NCBI GenBank assembly: GCA_031772625.1
Contig: CM062816.1
Coordinates: 636,490,352-636,554,351, forward strand
Source: Pinus tabuliformis
Lineage: Eukaryota; Streptophyta; Pinopsida; Pinales; Pinaceae
Direction of reading: 5' to 3'
DNA: 64,000 nucleotides
Part shown: positions 21,162 through 31,947 of the stretch, piece after piece
How the letters are laid out: each line of letters opens with the position of its first letter
Numbering within the stretch: position 1 is the stretch's first letter
Notes under the pieces: generated by a model
Databases searched by the model: none
What the model was told of the DNA's origin: nothing
Seen by the model: the letters and a program-made list of their open reading frames with translations, nothing else
Program-made: the position numbers and the translations under genes

Positions 21162-23615
21162 CTAAGTGTAAACTAAGTCAAGATACTGGTCTTGAGCAAT
21201 TACTTGCTCCTCAGTAACTACTCCGGCCTTAGCTACATCTTCAGTAATCTTCGGTAATAATGATTTGACAAACCATTCAGCTATGATTTGGTCCGGGATA
21301 AAAACTTTCACTAAATGTCTTCGACGTCTCCATTCATGGATATGATCAGAAATATAAGTGGACGTCGATTGTTTTAATGAAGTCAATAACTCAGTACCAT
21401 TATCGTATCTGACCGGCAACTGAAAATGAGTTAGGAACGAAGTAGCTAACTGGCTAAAGTTATAAAAAGAGGCCCGTGGTAACTCAATGTACCACTTGGC
21501 TGCGAGACCAATGAGCGTACGCTGGAAAAGACGTAAGTGGATCGAATCATCCGAGATAGAATTCGAAGCACACCAGAGGTGGTAAGTCATCACGTGATTT
21601 GATGGATCCTCTCCAGACTTACCTTTGAACTTGGGTATATCGCTGGGCAACTTATTTGGCATTGGCGGCCAGAACGGAAGATAATTTATTGGATCGTTCA
21701 TTAGGCGCGTCAAGTCGGGTAAATCCAAAGTTGCGATAAACGGCAATTGCCGGTTAGGATCTCTAAAACTCTGGGTCACAAGACCAGTCCCAGGAGGAGG
21801 ATATCCAGGATAACTTGGAACAAGAATCGCATTCGGGATATTATATCCTCCTGGAAAACCAGGATTAACTGGACCGTACTGGGGTTGTTGAGGTTGTTGA
21901 TAAGTATACTCAGGATACGGTTGATACTGGTAAGCCGGTTGTTGGACAACAGGCCCGTATTGGTACTGTCCCTGGTGCTGTTGATAAGCAAATTGTGGTT
22001 GACTTGCTACAACAGTACTTAAACCAGGCTGCCCTACAGGCATCTGGACCATGGTTTGAATCGTAGATCCAGACAACGATAAAGATTTCTGAGGGGTGGT
22101 TGCAGAGATAGTAGAAACCAGAGCTATCGATACTCCAGAAGTAAGTGTGGTAGATGTTGCGGTAGTTACAGCAGCCGTTTGAGATGGAGTACTAGGTCCG
22201 ATTGGCGGCTGAGTAACTACCGAAGTTACAGAAGTTTGAACATTTGACTGGACAGGTTGTGGTTGCTGGGGTGGACCAGAAACTACAGGTTTTCCAGTTT
22301 GAGGTAACAACTGTATACTTGGCTGCAACACCTGTTGACCTTGTGATGGATCCCACACTATCATTCCAGGGTATTGACCCGTAACAGGTTGAGGATACTG
22401 AGATCCATAACCAGGTTGAGGGTACGATTGATAATTGAAAGGTACATTTCCCGTACCTTGAACGTAAGATTGACCCTGAGGTGGTCGATAACCTTAACTC
22501 GAGTACTGACCTTGGGGTAGATACCCTTGAGGTAAATACTGATACTGGGGTTGACCTTGATGCATAAATTGATACTGAGGTTGACCTTGAGGTACATATT
22601 GAGGTTGGGGTTGACCCTGAGCAACGTATTGCACCATAGGTACATACTGTCCTTGAGGTTGCCCCCCAGCCGCAACTTGAGTACCTTGAGGTTGCCCCCC
22701 AGCCGCAACTTGAGTACCTTGAGGTTGCCCCCCAGGCATTAATTGGGGCTGCCCCCCAGGTGGAAATTGACCACCTTGAGGTTGAGAACCGGGAATTGAA
22801 ACTGACATCATATAAACGTCTCCTACACCCAACGGTCTATTACCATTGCTTCCAACTAATGACCCATGTCCAATGGGTTGAGGAGATGCTCCCACAAAGG
22901 TGCCAGAAAGTGATTGATACCCTGTAGGAACAGAAGGACCACCATACAAGAAAGATTCAGGAGGTTGAGTAGACACGGACGACGGACTAGACATATTTAC
23001 AGGAGTATAAATACCTCCGGGTGGATAAGGAGTACGAGGTGGAGAAAAACCTATCCCTGAGTTGTCTAAATAATTAGTTAATGAAAGGTACCAAGTAGTA
23101 CTTCTAGGTGGACTGTAAAAGATAGATTCACGCTCTCTTAAGTCAAGAGTAGGTTGATTTTCAAGAACAGGGCCTACTTCTTCTTCTGGAGTAAGTTCTT
23201 CAATAGCTAACAAACTAGAAGGAATATTCTCGGTTATGACTCTTTCAATCGTAGGTGAATCAGGAACACTAGAAGTTGGAGTAACAGGTTCAGATATTTT
23301 AGGTTCTTCGCCTATATCACTAGTAGATGAAAAACTACCAGCAAGCTCAGAAACTGCAACAGCTTCAGGATTGTAACCTGTCTCTAGACTTTGGTAATCT
23401 GGATGGACTACCAACGAAGACTCTCCTTCTTCAGGTGAACCTACTCTACTACCACTAGGAGGAGTTACGAGGACTTTCAAACCTTCGTAATGACCCGGGA
23501 CGTCTTCAGGAGGTCCACCCTGCGATCTACGGAGTTTCCTCAGCAAATCGGTTCCGGTAACAATCTCAGGTGACTTGCCCCGAAGTCTACGGGACTGTCT
23601 CGATAATTCTGCCAC
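21162..23615 (-). pseudogene. Gypsy-B gag (one frame, one internal stop)
   Basis: Starts MAELSRQSRRLRGKSPE. The first 370 residues are disordered: acidic, then a Gln/Pro/Gly-rich tract (QGQPQYQFMHQGQPQYQYLP). A single TAA at about 22494 splits it, and the frame reopens at once and continues to 21162. The C-terminal half holds the conserved gag fold: LPFWPPMPNKLPSDIPKFKG, HVMTYHLWCASNSI and LIGLAAKWYIELP. This structural protein would form the virus-like particle. Total length is about 817 codons. The closing TAG separates it from protease in the same frame. It could be a read-through signal or simple decay. Confidence 0.88.
22651..22750. repeat. 33-bp in-frame minisatellite in gag
   Basis: Units starting CCTTGAGGTTGCCCCCCAGC at 22651, 22684 and 22717 encode a repeated 11-residue Gly/Gln/Pro block on the minus strand. 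The first two are identical and the third is partial. Being a multiple of three, the expansion keeps the gag frame. Confidence 0.9.
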
Positions 23616-25623
23616 AGCTAAAAACTTTTAACTACTACACACGAAAACAAAGTAAAATCTCAAATCAAACCACCTAAAGTCTCTAAAGAACCAAACAAAT
23701 TTGAAGCACACAGATAAAGAATCTAGGGCCTCAAACCAAGCACAAACAATAGCCTTCCGGACCGAAAACGCTAGTTGGTGATGAAGCCCAACATCGTTGA
23801 ATTCAGTACAGAAGTGGTGGGTGGAACAGTTACCCCAGCAACCTGCTTAATGAATAGACCGACACAAGTTCCTCCACTTTAACCATCTCGAGTGAAGTGA
23901 ACCCCCCGGAAAATCCAAGTGAGTCTAGCCGACGTCTACTCCAGGTACAGTGGGATCTTCCCTCCACCGTCACCTCGGGTAGAATCCTAAAGATAATGGT
24001 CACTAAGGTTACCAACAGCAACAAATACACCTGGAGGAACAGTCTACACTCCGACAGCACGCAAGGGCAGAGTATCAAGCTCAATCCCCTTGCCGGCTCC
24101 TTGACAATAATCCAAGGTTTACCGACAAGTGATCCCTGGCTCCTCGACAATGGTTAATCCGAGGTTTACCGTTTGTAATACGTGCGTCTCTGGCGTCGTT
24201 CCCAATGAGGGAGGATTGATCCCCTCACTGGTTCGGACACGAGCTCGTGCTTCTCCTTTAAGAGGAGCTTTCCCAGAGTATAAATGAAACAGTTGGATTT
24301 ATCCTACCACAGGATCAGCTACTTGTTTGGTTTTGCTGTCTTGGAGAGTTAATTACTCACCTATTCTAAGACACTAGCCTAATCTATATTGGTGTTTCAG
24401 AGCCCTAGTAAATAAAAGTTACTACGTTGATTTTACTTTAAGCGTTAATTTTATGGTTTCCTTAAGACAAAAGGTAGTGGAGATGAAACTGGTGGTGTGT
24501 AGACTCGACTCGCAACTACTACAAAAATGCACCTAAGATGATTTGCACTACTTTCCTTTTTCAATGAATCTCCTAGCTAAGAGAGTTGAGAGAATTCAAA
24601 TTTTACAGAAAACAACTTTCTTAACAAAGACAATCAAGGAAACAATTCTCTTTATCTTTTCAAAACATGCAACCCATGACCACTAATTATTCACACGAAA
24701 AACCCTTTTCTTCAAAAGACTACAAATGCTACCAAAGCAAACTTGTTTCCAAAGAATTTTTGTATTTTTCATATATTAATCAAGCATGTAAAACTATTTA
24801 TCGAAAATGAAATGTAACAAATCTAAGGTAATCAAACCAAAATCACTCAGAAGTAATTTAAAGGGAAATTTACCTAAAAGTAAAACTAATGAGGACAAAA
24901 GCCTACAAGGATGATTCCCGGATGTTTTACTCAGTCAAAATGTAACTAAGGATCAATCCATGCAGAATCATAAACTAATCAAAAAACAAAATCGAAATAT
25001 TTTTGTTTCTTTTATCAAGAATGGAATTCAAGGCTTTAACAAACAAACTTTTCGAGTTTCGCAAAGAGAAGACACAAAGGTAGGTCTCTCACAAGGGTGA
25101 CTTCTATGACAGGCCCGACTCCTAAGAGGACTGACCAAAACCAAGGAGATCCAAAGTTTGACAACCTCTAACGCCAAAGTCACTACAGGACCAGTTAAAA
25201 ATCAAACCCTAAGGCAAAATCCCTATGAATTCCACCAAAAACACTCGACACTAACGGAACAAGTCTAGGTGAAGATCTCTAACAGTAGACTAATGAATCT
25301 GGGCAGTCAAAACAAATTAAAAGCAAAATCTAAAGAGCTAAAAAGCAAAAATTGAAATTTTCTCAAATTTGACAGAGGTACGCAGGTGACCTGTTTACAC
25401 AGGTGTCGGTACGCTCTGTGCACAAAGTCGCAGTGCGTACAAGTATGCACTGTGCTGAACTCAAAACCTGCGTACTACTGGCAAAGCCAAGGAAAATGAA
25501 AATCTAAGTTAACTCTAAGCTAACCCACCCAAACACACAATCAAACAGCCAAAAACCAGAAAACAAATGATTTTTCTCAGACCATAATATCAAATCAAAA
25601 ACAACTCAAACACATTCATGGAG
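23616..25623 (-). other. Gypsy-B leader between primer site and gag
   Basis: About 2 kb without a recognisable protein. A 106-codon minus frame (23830-24150) shows no family features and I do not call it. Near its 5' end (25378-25475) lie four GTACGC/GCGTAC motifs forming inverted pairs: GTACGCAGGT at 25378 with ACCTGCGTAC at 25466, and GGTACGC near 25408 with GCGTAC at 25435. This is a likely RNA structure close to the primer site, where packaging or dimer signals sit in many retroelements. Confidence 0.65.
25378..25475. promoter_or_regulatory. GTACGC inverted-repeat cluster in leader
   Basis: A 10-base perfect inverted pair (25378-25387 and 25466-25475) encloses another GTACGC/GCGTAC pair and the palindrome CAGGTGACCTG (25384-25394). 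The arrangement matches the hairpin in intron 1 of the antisense gene (14287-14322), with which it shares GTACGCAGGT. Confidence 0.75.
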
Positions 25624-25641
25624 TCCCCAGTGGAGTCGCCA
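25624..25641 (-). promoter_or_regulatory. Gypsy-B primer-binding site
   Basis: The minus strand reads TGGCGACTCCACTGGGGA, three bases inside the 5' LTR end. It is the primer site form common in plant Tat/Ogre-type elements, usually assigned to tRNA-Arg; that assignment is from memory. Confidence 0.8.
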
Positions 25642-25644
25642 TTT

Positions 25645-26695
25645 TGTCACACGGAAAGAGTCGACAGTGCGGACACAACCAACCTCCCTAGAAGCCTAAG
25701 ACTTTCTAGTGACAAACAAGACAAATGAGAGCAATCCTTCTCTAAATATGCATTACAATATGAGAAATCAAGTGTTTAGATCTTACCTATAACCCAACGC
25801 TGTTGTAGTAGTCCAGCTTCGTTGATCCGGATGAGCTCCTCCTTCTGTTTGAAACCTGCATTCACCAACAGTCACACAATTAAATAGCACCTGAATATCA
25901 CATAAAATAAAACATATTTAACATATAGACCAAGGAGTATATGAAACAAATCATAGATAACAAATTGTTGAGAAGAATGGACTAATTTGTATTAAAGGTA
26001 ACAAAAGGAACCATTACAACCTGAGCCTTGGTGTTGTGCAAGTTCCTCCCAGGGTCCACAAGGGTTCTCCTTTACTCTGATCAGCTCACCCACCTCCCAA
26101 TGGAAACAAGTAAAGATGGTAATCTCTCCTCACAAGTTCTCACAAGGAAGTCCTAATTCCAGCAGCATCTACCCTTAGGAATGTTCAGCTTTCAACCTCC
26201 CCTCCCTCTGGCCTAATGCATGTATTTATAGTGTTGTAGAAGAAGTTAATCAGGTCCACCATCAATGGGATAAGCCCCTCTTTTGGGTGGGTTAGCTCCC
26301 CTCTTGATGGGATAAGTTCCTCTTCTATAGGGATACATAAACCATCTCGAGGCGCTTCATACACGTCAAACAAGCTTCTAGAATGCTCTAGAAATGACCG
26401 CAAGTAACTTTTTTAAGATGAAACTTGCGCCTTTTGACCTTTACAGGAGTACGCACCCATCCCTTTACATACAGAGCATACAAGTACACAGGTATTGTGA
26501 ACTTGGGTTGCGTATACGCAGGTAAGGCTGAGAGAAACTGCGTACCAGAGATAACTTGACTTTAAATGACTTTTCTCTCTTTCTTTGAGTTTGACATGGA
26601 AGGCAGAGGCATGAGACTTGCCAAGGAGGATAGTATGAGAGTGGATGGAGCCATACTAACTGCAAATAGTCATGGTGACATTTTTTAGGGTAACA
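25645..26695 (-). repeat. Gypsy-B 5' LTR (1051 bp)
   Basis: The exact counterpart of 11239-12289, with the same length, TG...CA ends and no indels. A TATA box on the minus strand lies at about 26222-26231. It would drive gag-pol. Confidence 0.95.
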
Positions 26696-26700
26696 CTCTT

Positions 26701-27440
26701 CCAAAGGACATGTGGGTCTTAAAGGCATGTTCTAGAGATGAGTTTTCATTTCTACTCAACCTATGCTCATGTGTTATCAATGATTCATGTAGTTCATCAA
26801 CTGAGAAATTTGTGATATCCTTTGTCTCTTCTATGGTGGTGACAATCACATCAAACTTTTAGGGTAGGATCCTCAACAATTTCTCCACAATCCTCCTTTC
26901 TTCAAGAGTTTCTCCATGATATCTTATTTGTGTGAAAAAACCAATCACATGTGTGAAGAATGAGTCAATATTGTCTGACTCCTTCATACACAGATTCTCA
27001 AAATCTCTCCTCAGTAACTGTAGTTTTGCTTTGTTCACTTTCTCCATACCTTGATAGGCTGTTTTAAGAGTTTGTCATGCTTCTTTGGATGTCTTAGCTG
27101 CTGCTAACCATGGAAGCACGCTTCGATGCACTGCTTGATACAAGAAGAAGAGGGCTTCTAAATCCTTCTTCTTGTAGCTCTTCAATAGATCCTTCTCTGC
27201 CTGAGTTAGATTATTAAACTCATTTTCATCTGCTGGTTCTTTAAAACCATGTTCAACTATTTCCCATAAGTCTTGGGAAGCAAGCAATGCTTTCATTGCT
27301 ATTTCCCAATAGTCATAATTTTTTCCATCAAATTGTGGGATTTGAGTATTATAGTGCTGGTGTTGGTGCTGGTGCTCGAGCCAGCGATTCTTGCACTCTA
27401 AACTATGTTTCAAATACCTGACTATGTATTTAAAAGTCAC
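26701..27440 (-). pseudogene. Copia-A gag, 5' part
   Basis: Contains TQIPQFDGKNYDYWEIAMKA, then SQDLWEIVEHGFKEP, KAKLQLLRRDFENLCMKESD and FTHVIGFFTQIRYHGE. This is the UBN2/copia Gag that packages the element RNA. Two in-frame stops occur, near 27076 and 26857. The frame runs on to AFKTHMSFGRG and is cut by Gypsy-B; the RG-rich remainder is at 10989-11233. The start codon is unclear because sequence before the conserved block is variable. Confidence 0.88.
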
Positions 27441-27573
27441 TGACTGTCTTCAACAACATAAAAAAAAATTGTCTTGAGAAATACCTTGGATTTTCTTAAC
27501 TGATTCTTCACTCTGCTGAGCTTCTCCAACAAGAAATCCTTCCTTCAACTTCTTTGACACCTTCAAAGAGCCC
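27441..27573 (-). other. Copia-A short leader
   Basis: Between primer site and gag; A/T-rich with no gene. Confidence 0.6.
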
Positions 27574-27591
27574 GGACAGGCTCTGGTACCA
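27574..27591 (-). promoter_or_regulatory. Copia-A primer-binding site
   Basis: The minus strand reads TGGTACCAGAGCCTGTCC directly after the 5' LTR. It is one base off the TGGTATCAGAGC complement of initiator tRNA-Met used by most plant copia elements. Confidence 0.88.
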
Positions 27592-28361
27592 TGTCGGGAA
27601 TTTCTGGTAATTCCAAACAAAAAAAATGAATAGAACAGAAAGCTTTGTTTTAAGCACAGCATCTTAACACAACGGAAACTAAAAATTGCTTTGCTGGAGA
27701 ACAAAGTTTTCAACAACACACATAAAAGCTTGTATTCATTAAAAGACTGTTATTACAAAAGATTTGTCTTCCTCTATCAGAGGGATTACAGCAAGACTAT
27801 TGTGTAACACTTTTCTTTACATTGTTGCATTCTGCACTGCTGTGCTCTAACTCTCATCAACTCACCACTAACTAACTAACTTGTTACATTGTTGTTCTGC
27901 GTATATATGGAATCTGTAAAAAAAAATATCTCTTATAGGTTACGTGTGGAGGTGTCATAATGGACCACCAACCACATTTACAATCTAACATGGGCCTTTG
28001 ATAAAAGTTGGCCCGTTCTGGTGCTTTGTTGGGGTAGACGTAGTAAAAAGTAAATGAAGCCCATAACCTTTTAATGCTTTTGGCTGCTCGAGGCTCGTCC
28101 CTCTTGTTCTCGGCCATTCTCTTCTTTAATGTTTTTGGTGAGCAGTTATGGCGCAAAGCCTTCTTTCTTCTTCGAGAACACAAAAAGTAGGTTAAAGCAT
28201 AAATAAGCCATGGCATTGGTGAACACAATCCAGAACAAATCTTAGCCGTCGGGTCTACAGATGAATAGCGGGATCGCATCACAAAATAAAATGTTATCGG
28301 GGGATGAGGCAAGGTGAGAACCGGTGATGTGCAATGTGCGATGATATCGTATCGCAGTATC

Positions 28362-28989
28362 TGATCTAGGTGGATGTTGGTGGCCACCCACCTATCCCAT
28401 TTGGACACCCACAACTATCTCTTTCAGCTTTTTTAGTTTCCTAAATTGTAGCACTGTTTACTATTTTTATCAGTTTTTCGGGTCCTAAACTTCCGGAGCC
28501 GTTTTGAGGCCCTAAACGACGTTTTTTGGGAATATGGAAAAACATGTGTCGATAGACCCATGTTTCCTCCCAAAGTGGTAGTGCTTGGGTAGATCTTTCT
28601 AACGAGCTATCGTACGCGTCAAATGGAGATCATATGCCAAAGTTACGACCCCGAGAAATTGATGTACCAATTTACCCAAACGGGGCCCACAATTTGGCGT
28701 TTCATCTTCTAGGGTTAGGTTTTGGGATGTGAAGGGTTTTCCATCATTTCTCAACAATAAATAGGCCTTCAAGCCTCATTGTAACATAGTTTAGAATAGT
28801 TCAGAGGCATGTAGCCATCACATCTCTTCTCATAGATAAGCTACCACCGCCCTAGCTAGTTTATTTCCATTATTGTTTGTAAGCATAATTCAGTATTTTA
28901 CATTAATGAAATGAAGTATTATTTCCGTTGCATATCTGTGTTTATGTTTATCTCTGTGTTTTATTGCGTTCCTGTTTAAATCTGAATCA
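28362..28989 (+). repeat. Gypsy-C 5' LTR (628 bp)
   Basis: Begins TGATCTAGGTGG and ends TCTGAATCA. It contains CAATAAATAGGCC near 28762, a likely TATA-type promoter. It differs from the 3' LTR by roughly 6-7% by eye. Confidence 0.92.
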
Positions 28990-28990
28990 G

Positions 28991-29004
28991 TGGTATCAGA
29001 GGCG
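28991..29004 (+). promoter_or_regulatory. Gypsy-C primer-binding site
   Basis: TGGTATCAGAGGCG starts two bases after the LTR, complementary to initiator tRNA-Met. Confidence 0.88.
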
Positions 29005-29030
29005 TCTGCTTTTTCTCTATTTTTCTTTGC

Positions 29031-29795
29031 ATGTCCCCAACAAGGTCGGGATATAAGGAGTTAGGGCTTGAACTGGTCGAACCTTTGGAAGACCAGCCTC
29101 GCAAATCCCGACGACCTCCCATGGCGGATGAGAAGAAAGATGAGGGGGCATGAGATATCACCAAAATCTTGCTCGAAGATGCCCTCGACCGACAACGGAA
29201 CGTGATGATGGACAACTTTGCCCAGATCCTTCAGCGTCTACCCAGAAGCGACGCATCTGCTTCCATCAGCTACTCTGGAAACGCCACGCCCTTTAAGGTA
29301 CAAGTTAATTTCCAAATCCCCATATTCAAGGGTTAGATAGATGCAGATGTCGTAGATAAATGGTTGAATCTGCTAGAGGGTTATTTTTCTGTTCATGAAT
29401 TTTTGAGTCGGAAAAAGATTGTTTTCGCTCTTCTCAAAGCAGCCCCACACGTCAAGGACTGGTGGGAAACCTACTGCGAGTAGAAGGATGAAAGTACTGG
29501 CTCACTATTTTTAGCCGCACCCACCTGGAATTTATTCTGCGATGCCATCAAGGAGCAGTACTACCCTGTCGGAAGCTATGAGGATGAATACGTAAAGTGG
29601 ACCATGCTGTGGCAGGGAAGGGACCAAGACGTGGCGGAGTTCACCAATCTTTTCCATACCCTTCACACAAAGTTGGGTATCAAGGATTCGGAGCAACATT
29701 TGATACTCAAATACTGTGGCTGTCTGCACAAGTACATCTAGGAAGAAATACAATTCCTAAACATCTCCTCGCTCAGCACAGCATACCGATATGCC
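29031..29795 (+). pseudogene. Gypsy-C gag
   Basis: ATG at 29031 (MSPTRSGYKELGLE). After an Arg/Pro stretch come a coiled segment (DNFAQILQRLPRSD) and the gag fold: VDKWLNLLEGYF, LLKAAPHVKDWWETYCE, AIKEQYYPVGSYEDEYVKW, LWQGRDQDVAEFTNLFHTL. At least four in-frame stops (for example after DEGA, after IFKG and after YCE) and a frame change near 29795 mean it is not translatable. It resembles the gag of chromovirus-type gypsy elements. Confidence 0.85.
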
Positions 29796-31171
29796 GTCAG
29801 GTTGAGCAGAAGTTTAAACAAAATAAGCGAGACTTTGGATATGTGAATCCAAAGCAGGGGAAAGGTGCCCCTAAACCACAGAACAAAGGACAAAGCCAAG
29901 GCGGGACAGCCCAAGACAACCCGGCGAAGCTGCAAGCAAAGAACAACGTCGTGAAGCCGAAAAAGGACACTGGAAAATGGTGTGAGTTCCATAAGAGCTC
30001 CACTCACAACACAAGTCAGTGTTGGGCCAAGCAGTCACTGGTGGCTAAGCTAAAGGTTTCAGAATCAGATGCATGTTCCGACTCTAAGTCAGAACTCGAT
30101 AAGGGGAATAACAAAGGGAAGCAGATCATTGATGCAGATCCCAACGCCACTGTTGCTACCGCCAAGATCCAGAAAAATGAACCCGAAGATCCAGAGGAGG
30201 AGGAGCACCTTTTCCACTCACAAATGTGGGTGAAGGGTTCACCGCTACAATTCATTGTCGAGATTAGCTACCAAAAGAACCTCGTTTCAACAGAGGTCGT
30301 GAAGCAGTTGGGCTTACCGACTACACCACACCCACAGTCGTACAATATCGGGTGGCTTCATGAAGGACGAGATCTCAAAGTTTTCCAGCAGTGCCACCTT
30401 CCCTACAACATCAATCCCTTCACAGACGAGGTATTGTGTGATGTTACACCTCTGGATGTTTGTGATGTATTATTAGGCCAACCATACTTGTGGAGGCGAC
30501 ATGTTGTGTATGAGTCAAGGCCTCGTGCAGTCATTATTTATTTAAATAATTCATTATACAGGATACCAGAGGTAGCCGCACCTACTGCAACATCTTCGAT
30601 CACTGCTAAGAAAGGCAGCAAGCTCATCTCCCAGACCAGGAAATTTATCTGTCTGGTTCACTCCCAAAGTAAGGGGAAGATCGTTGCTACATCCATGACC
30701 CCTGCAAAGGGTTCCTCCATGCAACAACAGCAGCAGAGGGATACGGTCATGATAGAACATAGGAACAACTTCTCCTCACCCAGAGAGATACCACACAAGT
30801 TTCAGGTGGGCAACAAAGTTTGGTTGCATCTACAGAGAGAACGCCTTACCAGAACCCATCAGAAGCTCAGACCACTCCGACATGGTCCTTACAGCAGTAC
30901 CAAGGCTGTGGGGAACAATTCTTTCGAGCACATCATTCCTCCATTCCTTTTCCTGCACCAAGTGTTCAAATGGACCATCGTTGACCATGCTTCTCACCAT
31001 TATTGGACACATCATAGATTGCAGGACAAGTTTAGTAGATGGAGGAACTCAATGCAATGGGGACCATTGCTTCCTAAGGAGGGAGGAATGATCCAGGTGG
31101 ATTTTGGTGGCCACCCACCTATCCCATTTGGACCCCCACAACTGTCTCTTTCAGCTTTTTCAGTTTCCTAA
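29796..31171 (+). pseudogene. Gypsy-C gag tail, protease remnant and integrase C-terminus in one frame
   Basis: Open from about 29796 to a stop at 31171 inside the 3' LTR, about 458 codons. The order is: basic tail (KQNKRDFGYVNPKQGKGAPK); CCHC-like knuckle CEFHKSSTHNTSQC; retropepsin-like domain with VVKQLGLPT, then DEVLCDVTPLDVCDVLLGQP, in which the expected D[ST]G position reads EIS so catalysis is lost; then HKFQVGNKVWLHLQRERLT and KLRPLRHGPYSSTKAVG, the GPY/F domain that normally ends integrase. RT, RNase H and the integrase core that should lie between them are missing, yet the frame is continuous across the join. That suggests an established deletion derivative. Frames before 29796 in this register are not coding. 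Confidence 0.82.
31075..31088 (+). promoter_or_regulatory. Gypsy-C polypurine tract
   Basis: TAAGGAGGGAGGAA sits directly before the 3' LTR start TGATCC. Confidence 0.85.
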
Positions 31172-31717
31172 ATTGTAGCACTGTTTACTATTTTTAGAAG
31201 TTTTTCAGGTCCTGAACTTCCAGAGCCGTTTTGAGGCTTTGATCAACGTTTTTTTGGGAATATGGCGCATCATCGATCCATGGACCCATGTTGCCTCCCA
31301 AAGTGGTAGTGCTCAGATAGATATTTCTAACAAGCTATCGTACGCGTCAAACGGAGATCGTATGCCAAAGTTACGACCCCGGGAAATTGATGTACCAATT
31401 TACCCAAACAGGGCCCACAATTTGGCGTTTCATCTTCTAGGGTTAGGTTTTGGTATGTGAAGGGTTTTCCATTGTTTCTCAACAATAAATAGGCCTTCAA
31501 GCCTCATTGTAACACAATTTAGAATAGTTCAGAGGCATGTAGCCATCACATCTCTTCTCAAAGATAAGCTACCATCGCCCTAACTAGTTTATTTCCATTA
31601 CTGTTTGTAAGCATAATTCAGTATTTTACATTAATGAAATGAAGTATTATTTCCGCTACATATCTGTGTTTATGGTTATCTCTGTGTTTTATTGCGTTCT
31701 TGTTTAAATCCAGATCA
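31089..31717 (+). repeat. Gypsy-C 3' LTR (629 bp)
   Basis: Begins TGATCCAGGTGG and ends TCCAGATCA. It is the partner of 28362-28989. Confidence 0.92.
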
Positions 31718-31947
31718 ATATCGCAATCGACGGATACAAAAGCGGAGGGATTAACGCTCAATGGGCGAAAGTTGCGATGTCCGATCTACGATCGCATCGC
31801 AAGATCACAATCATAGAAAACAAAGATAAACAAAATGAGGCAAGGGGTAAAAGAATGTGATTTACGATATGATCGCATCACAGAAGGAAAACTGCATGGT
31901 TTTTTCCTGAAGTAAAGCATGTTATAGTTGAAATTACAACTTCAACA

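Larger units (their letters stand above)
11239..26695 (-). mobile_element. Ty3/gypsy Tat-type element Gypsy-B (15,457 bp)
   Basis: A structurally complete element with 1051-bp LTRs at both ends, a perfect CTCTT duplication (11234-11238 and 26696-26700), a primer site and a polypurine tract. The minus-strand order is leader, gag, protease, long linker, RT, degenerate RNase H, integrase, then an extra RNase H. An antisense gene follows on the plus strand before the 3' LTR. Extra RNase H, large size, long leader and a TGGCGACTCC-type primer site are features of the plant Tat lineage. The LTRs differ at about 22 of 1051 positions by my count. The genes carry about eight in-frame stops and two frameshifts, so the copy is non-autonomous. 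Confidence 0.95.
28362..31717 (+). mobile_element. Short Ty3/gypsy element Gypsy-C without RT (3,356 bp)
   Basis: LTRs of 628 and 629 bp with inverted ends TGATCT/AGATCA, a target duplication GTATC/ATATC (one base changed; the empty site in the other Copia-A LTR reads GTATC), a primer site, a polypurine tract and only 2.1 kb inside. The interior codes for gag, a protease remnant and the integrase C-terminal domain, with RT, RNase H and integrase core absent. It moved as a unit, so it would have used proteins of a full-length relative. Confidence 0.93.
6756..31947 (-). mobile_element. Ty1/copia element Copia-A, nested host of two insertions
   Basis: This is a complete-structure copia element on the minus strand. 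It has LTRs at both ends starting TG and ending CA, a CAGAA duplication on both sides (6751-6755 and 31948-31952), a primer site for initiator tRNA-Met next to the right-hand 5' LTR, and a purine tract next to the left-hand 3' LTR. The order on the minus strand is gag, protease, integrase, RT, RNase H, which is copia order. The LTRs differ by roughly 10% by eye and the genes carry stops and frameshifts, so this copy is dead. Gypsy-B splits its gag and Gypsy-C splits its 5' LTR. Without these the element would be about 6.4 kb. Confidence 0.93.
27592..31947 (-). repeat. Copia-A 5' LTR, split by Gypsy-C
   Basis: The two parts (27592-28361 and 31718-31947) together match the 996-bp 3' LTR. It begins TGTCGGGAATTT and ends CAACTTCAACA. 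Gypsy-C interrupts it within the sequence GTATCGCAATCG. A TATA-like ATATATAC is at about 27901-27909 on the minus strand. Confidence 0.92.

Noticed and set aside
23830..24150. 106-codon ORF in the Gypsy-B leader as an extra 5' gene
   Set aside because: Leu/Val-rich with no motif. Some Tat elements do have an upstream ORF, but nothing here supports it.
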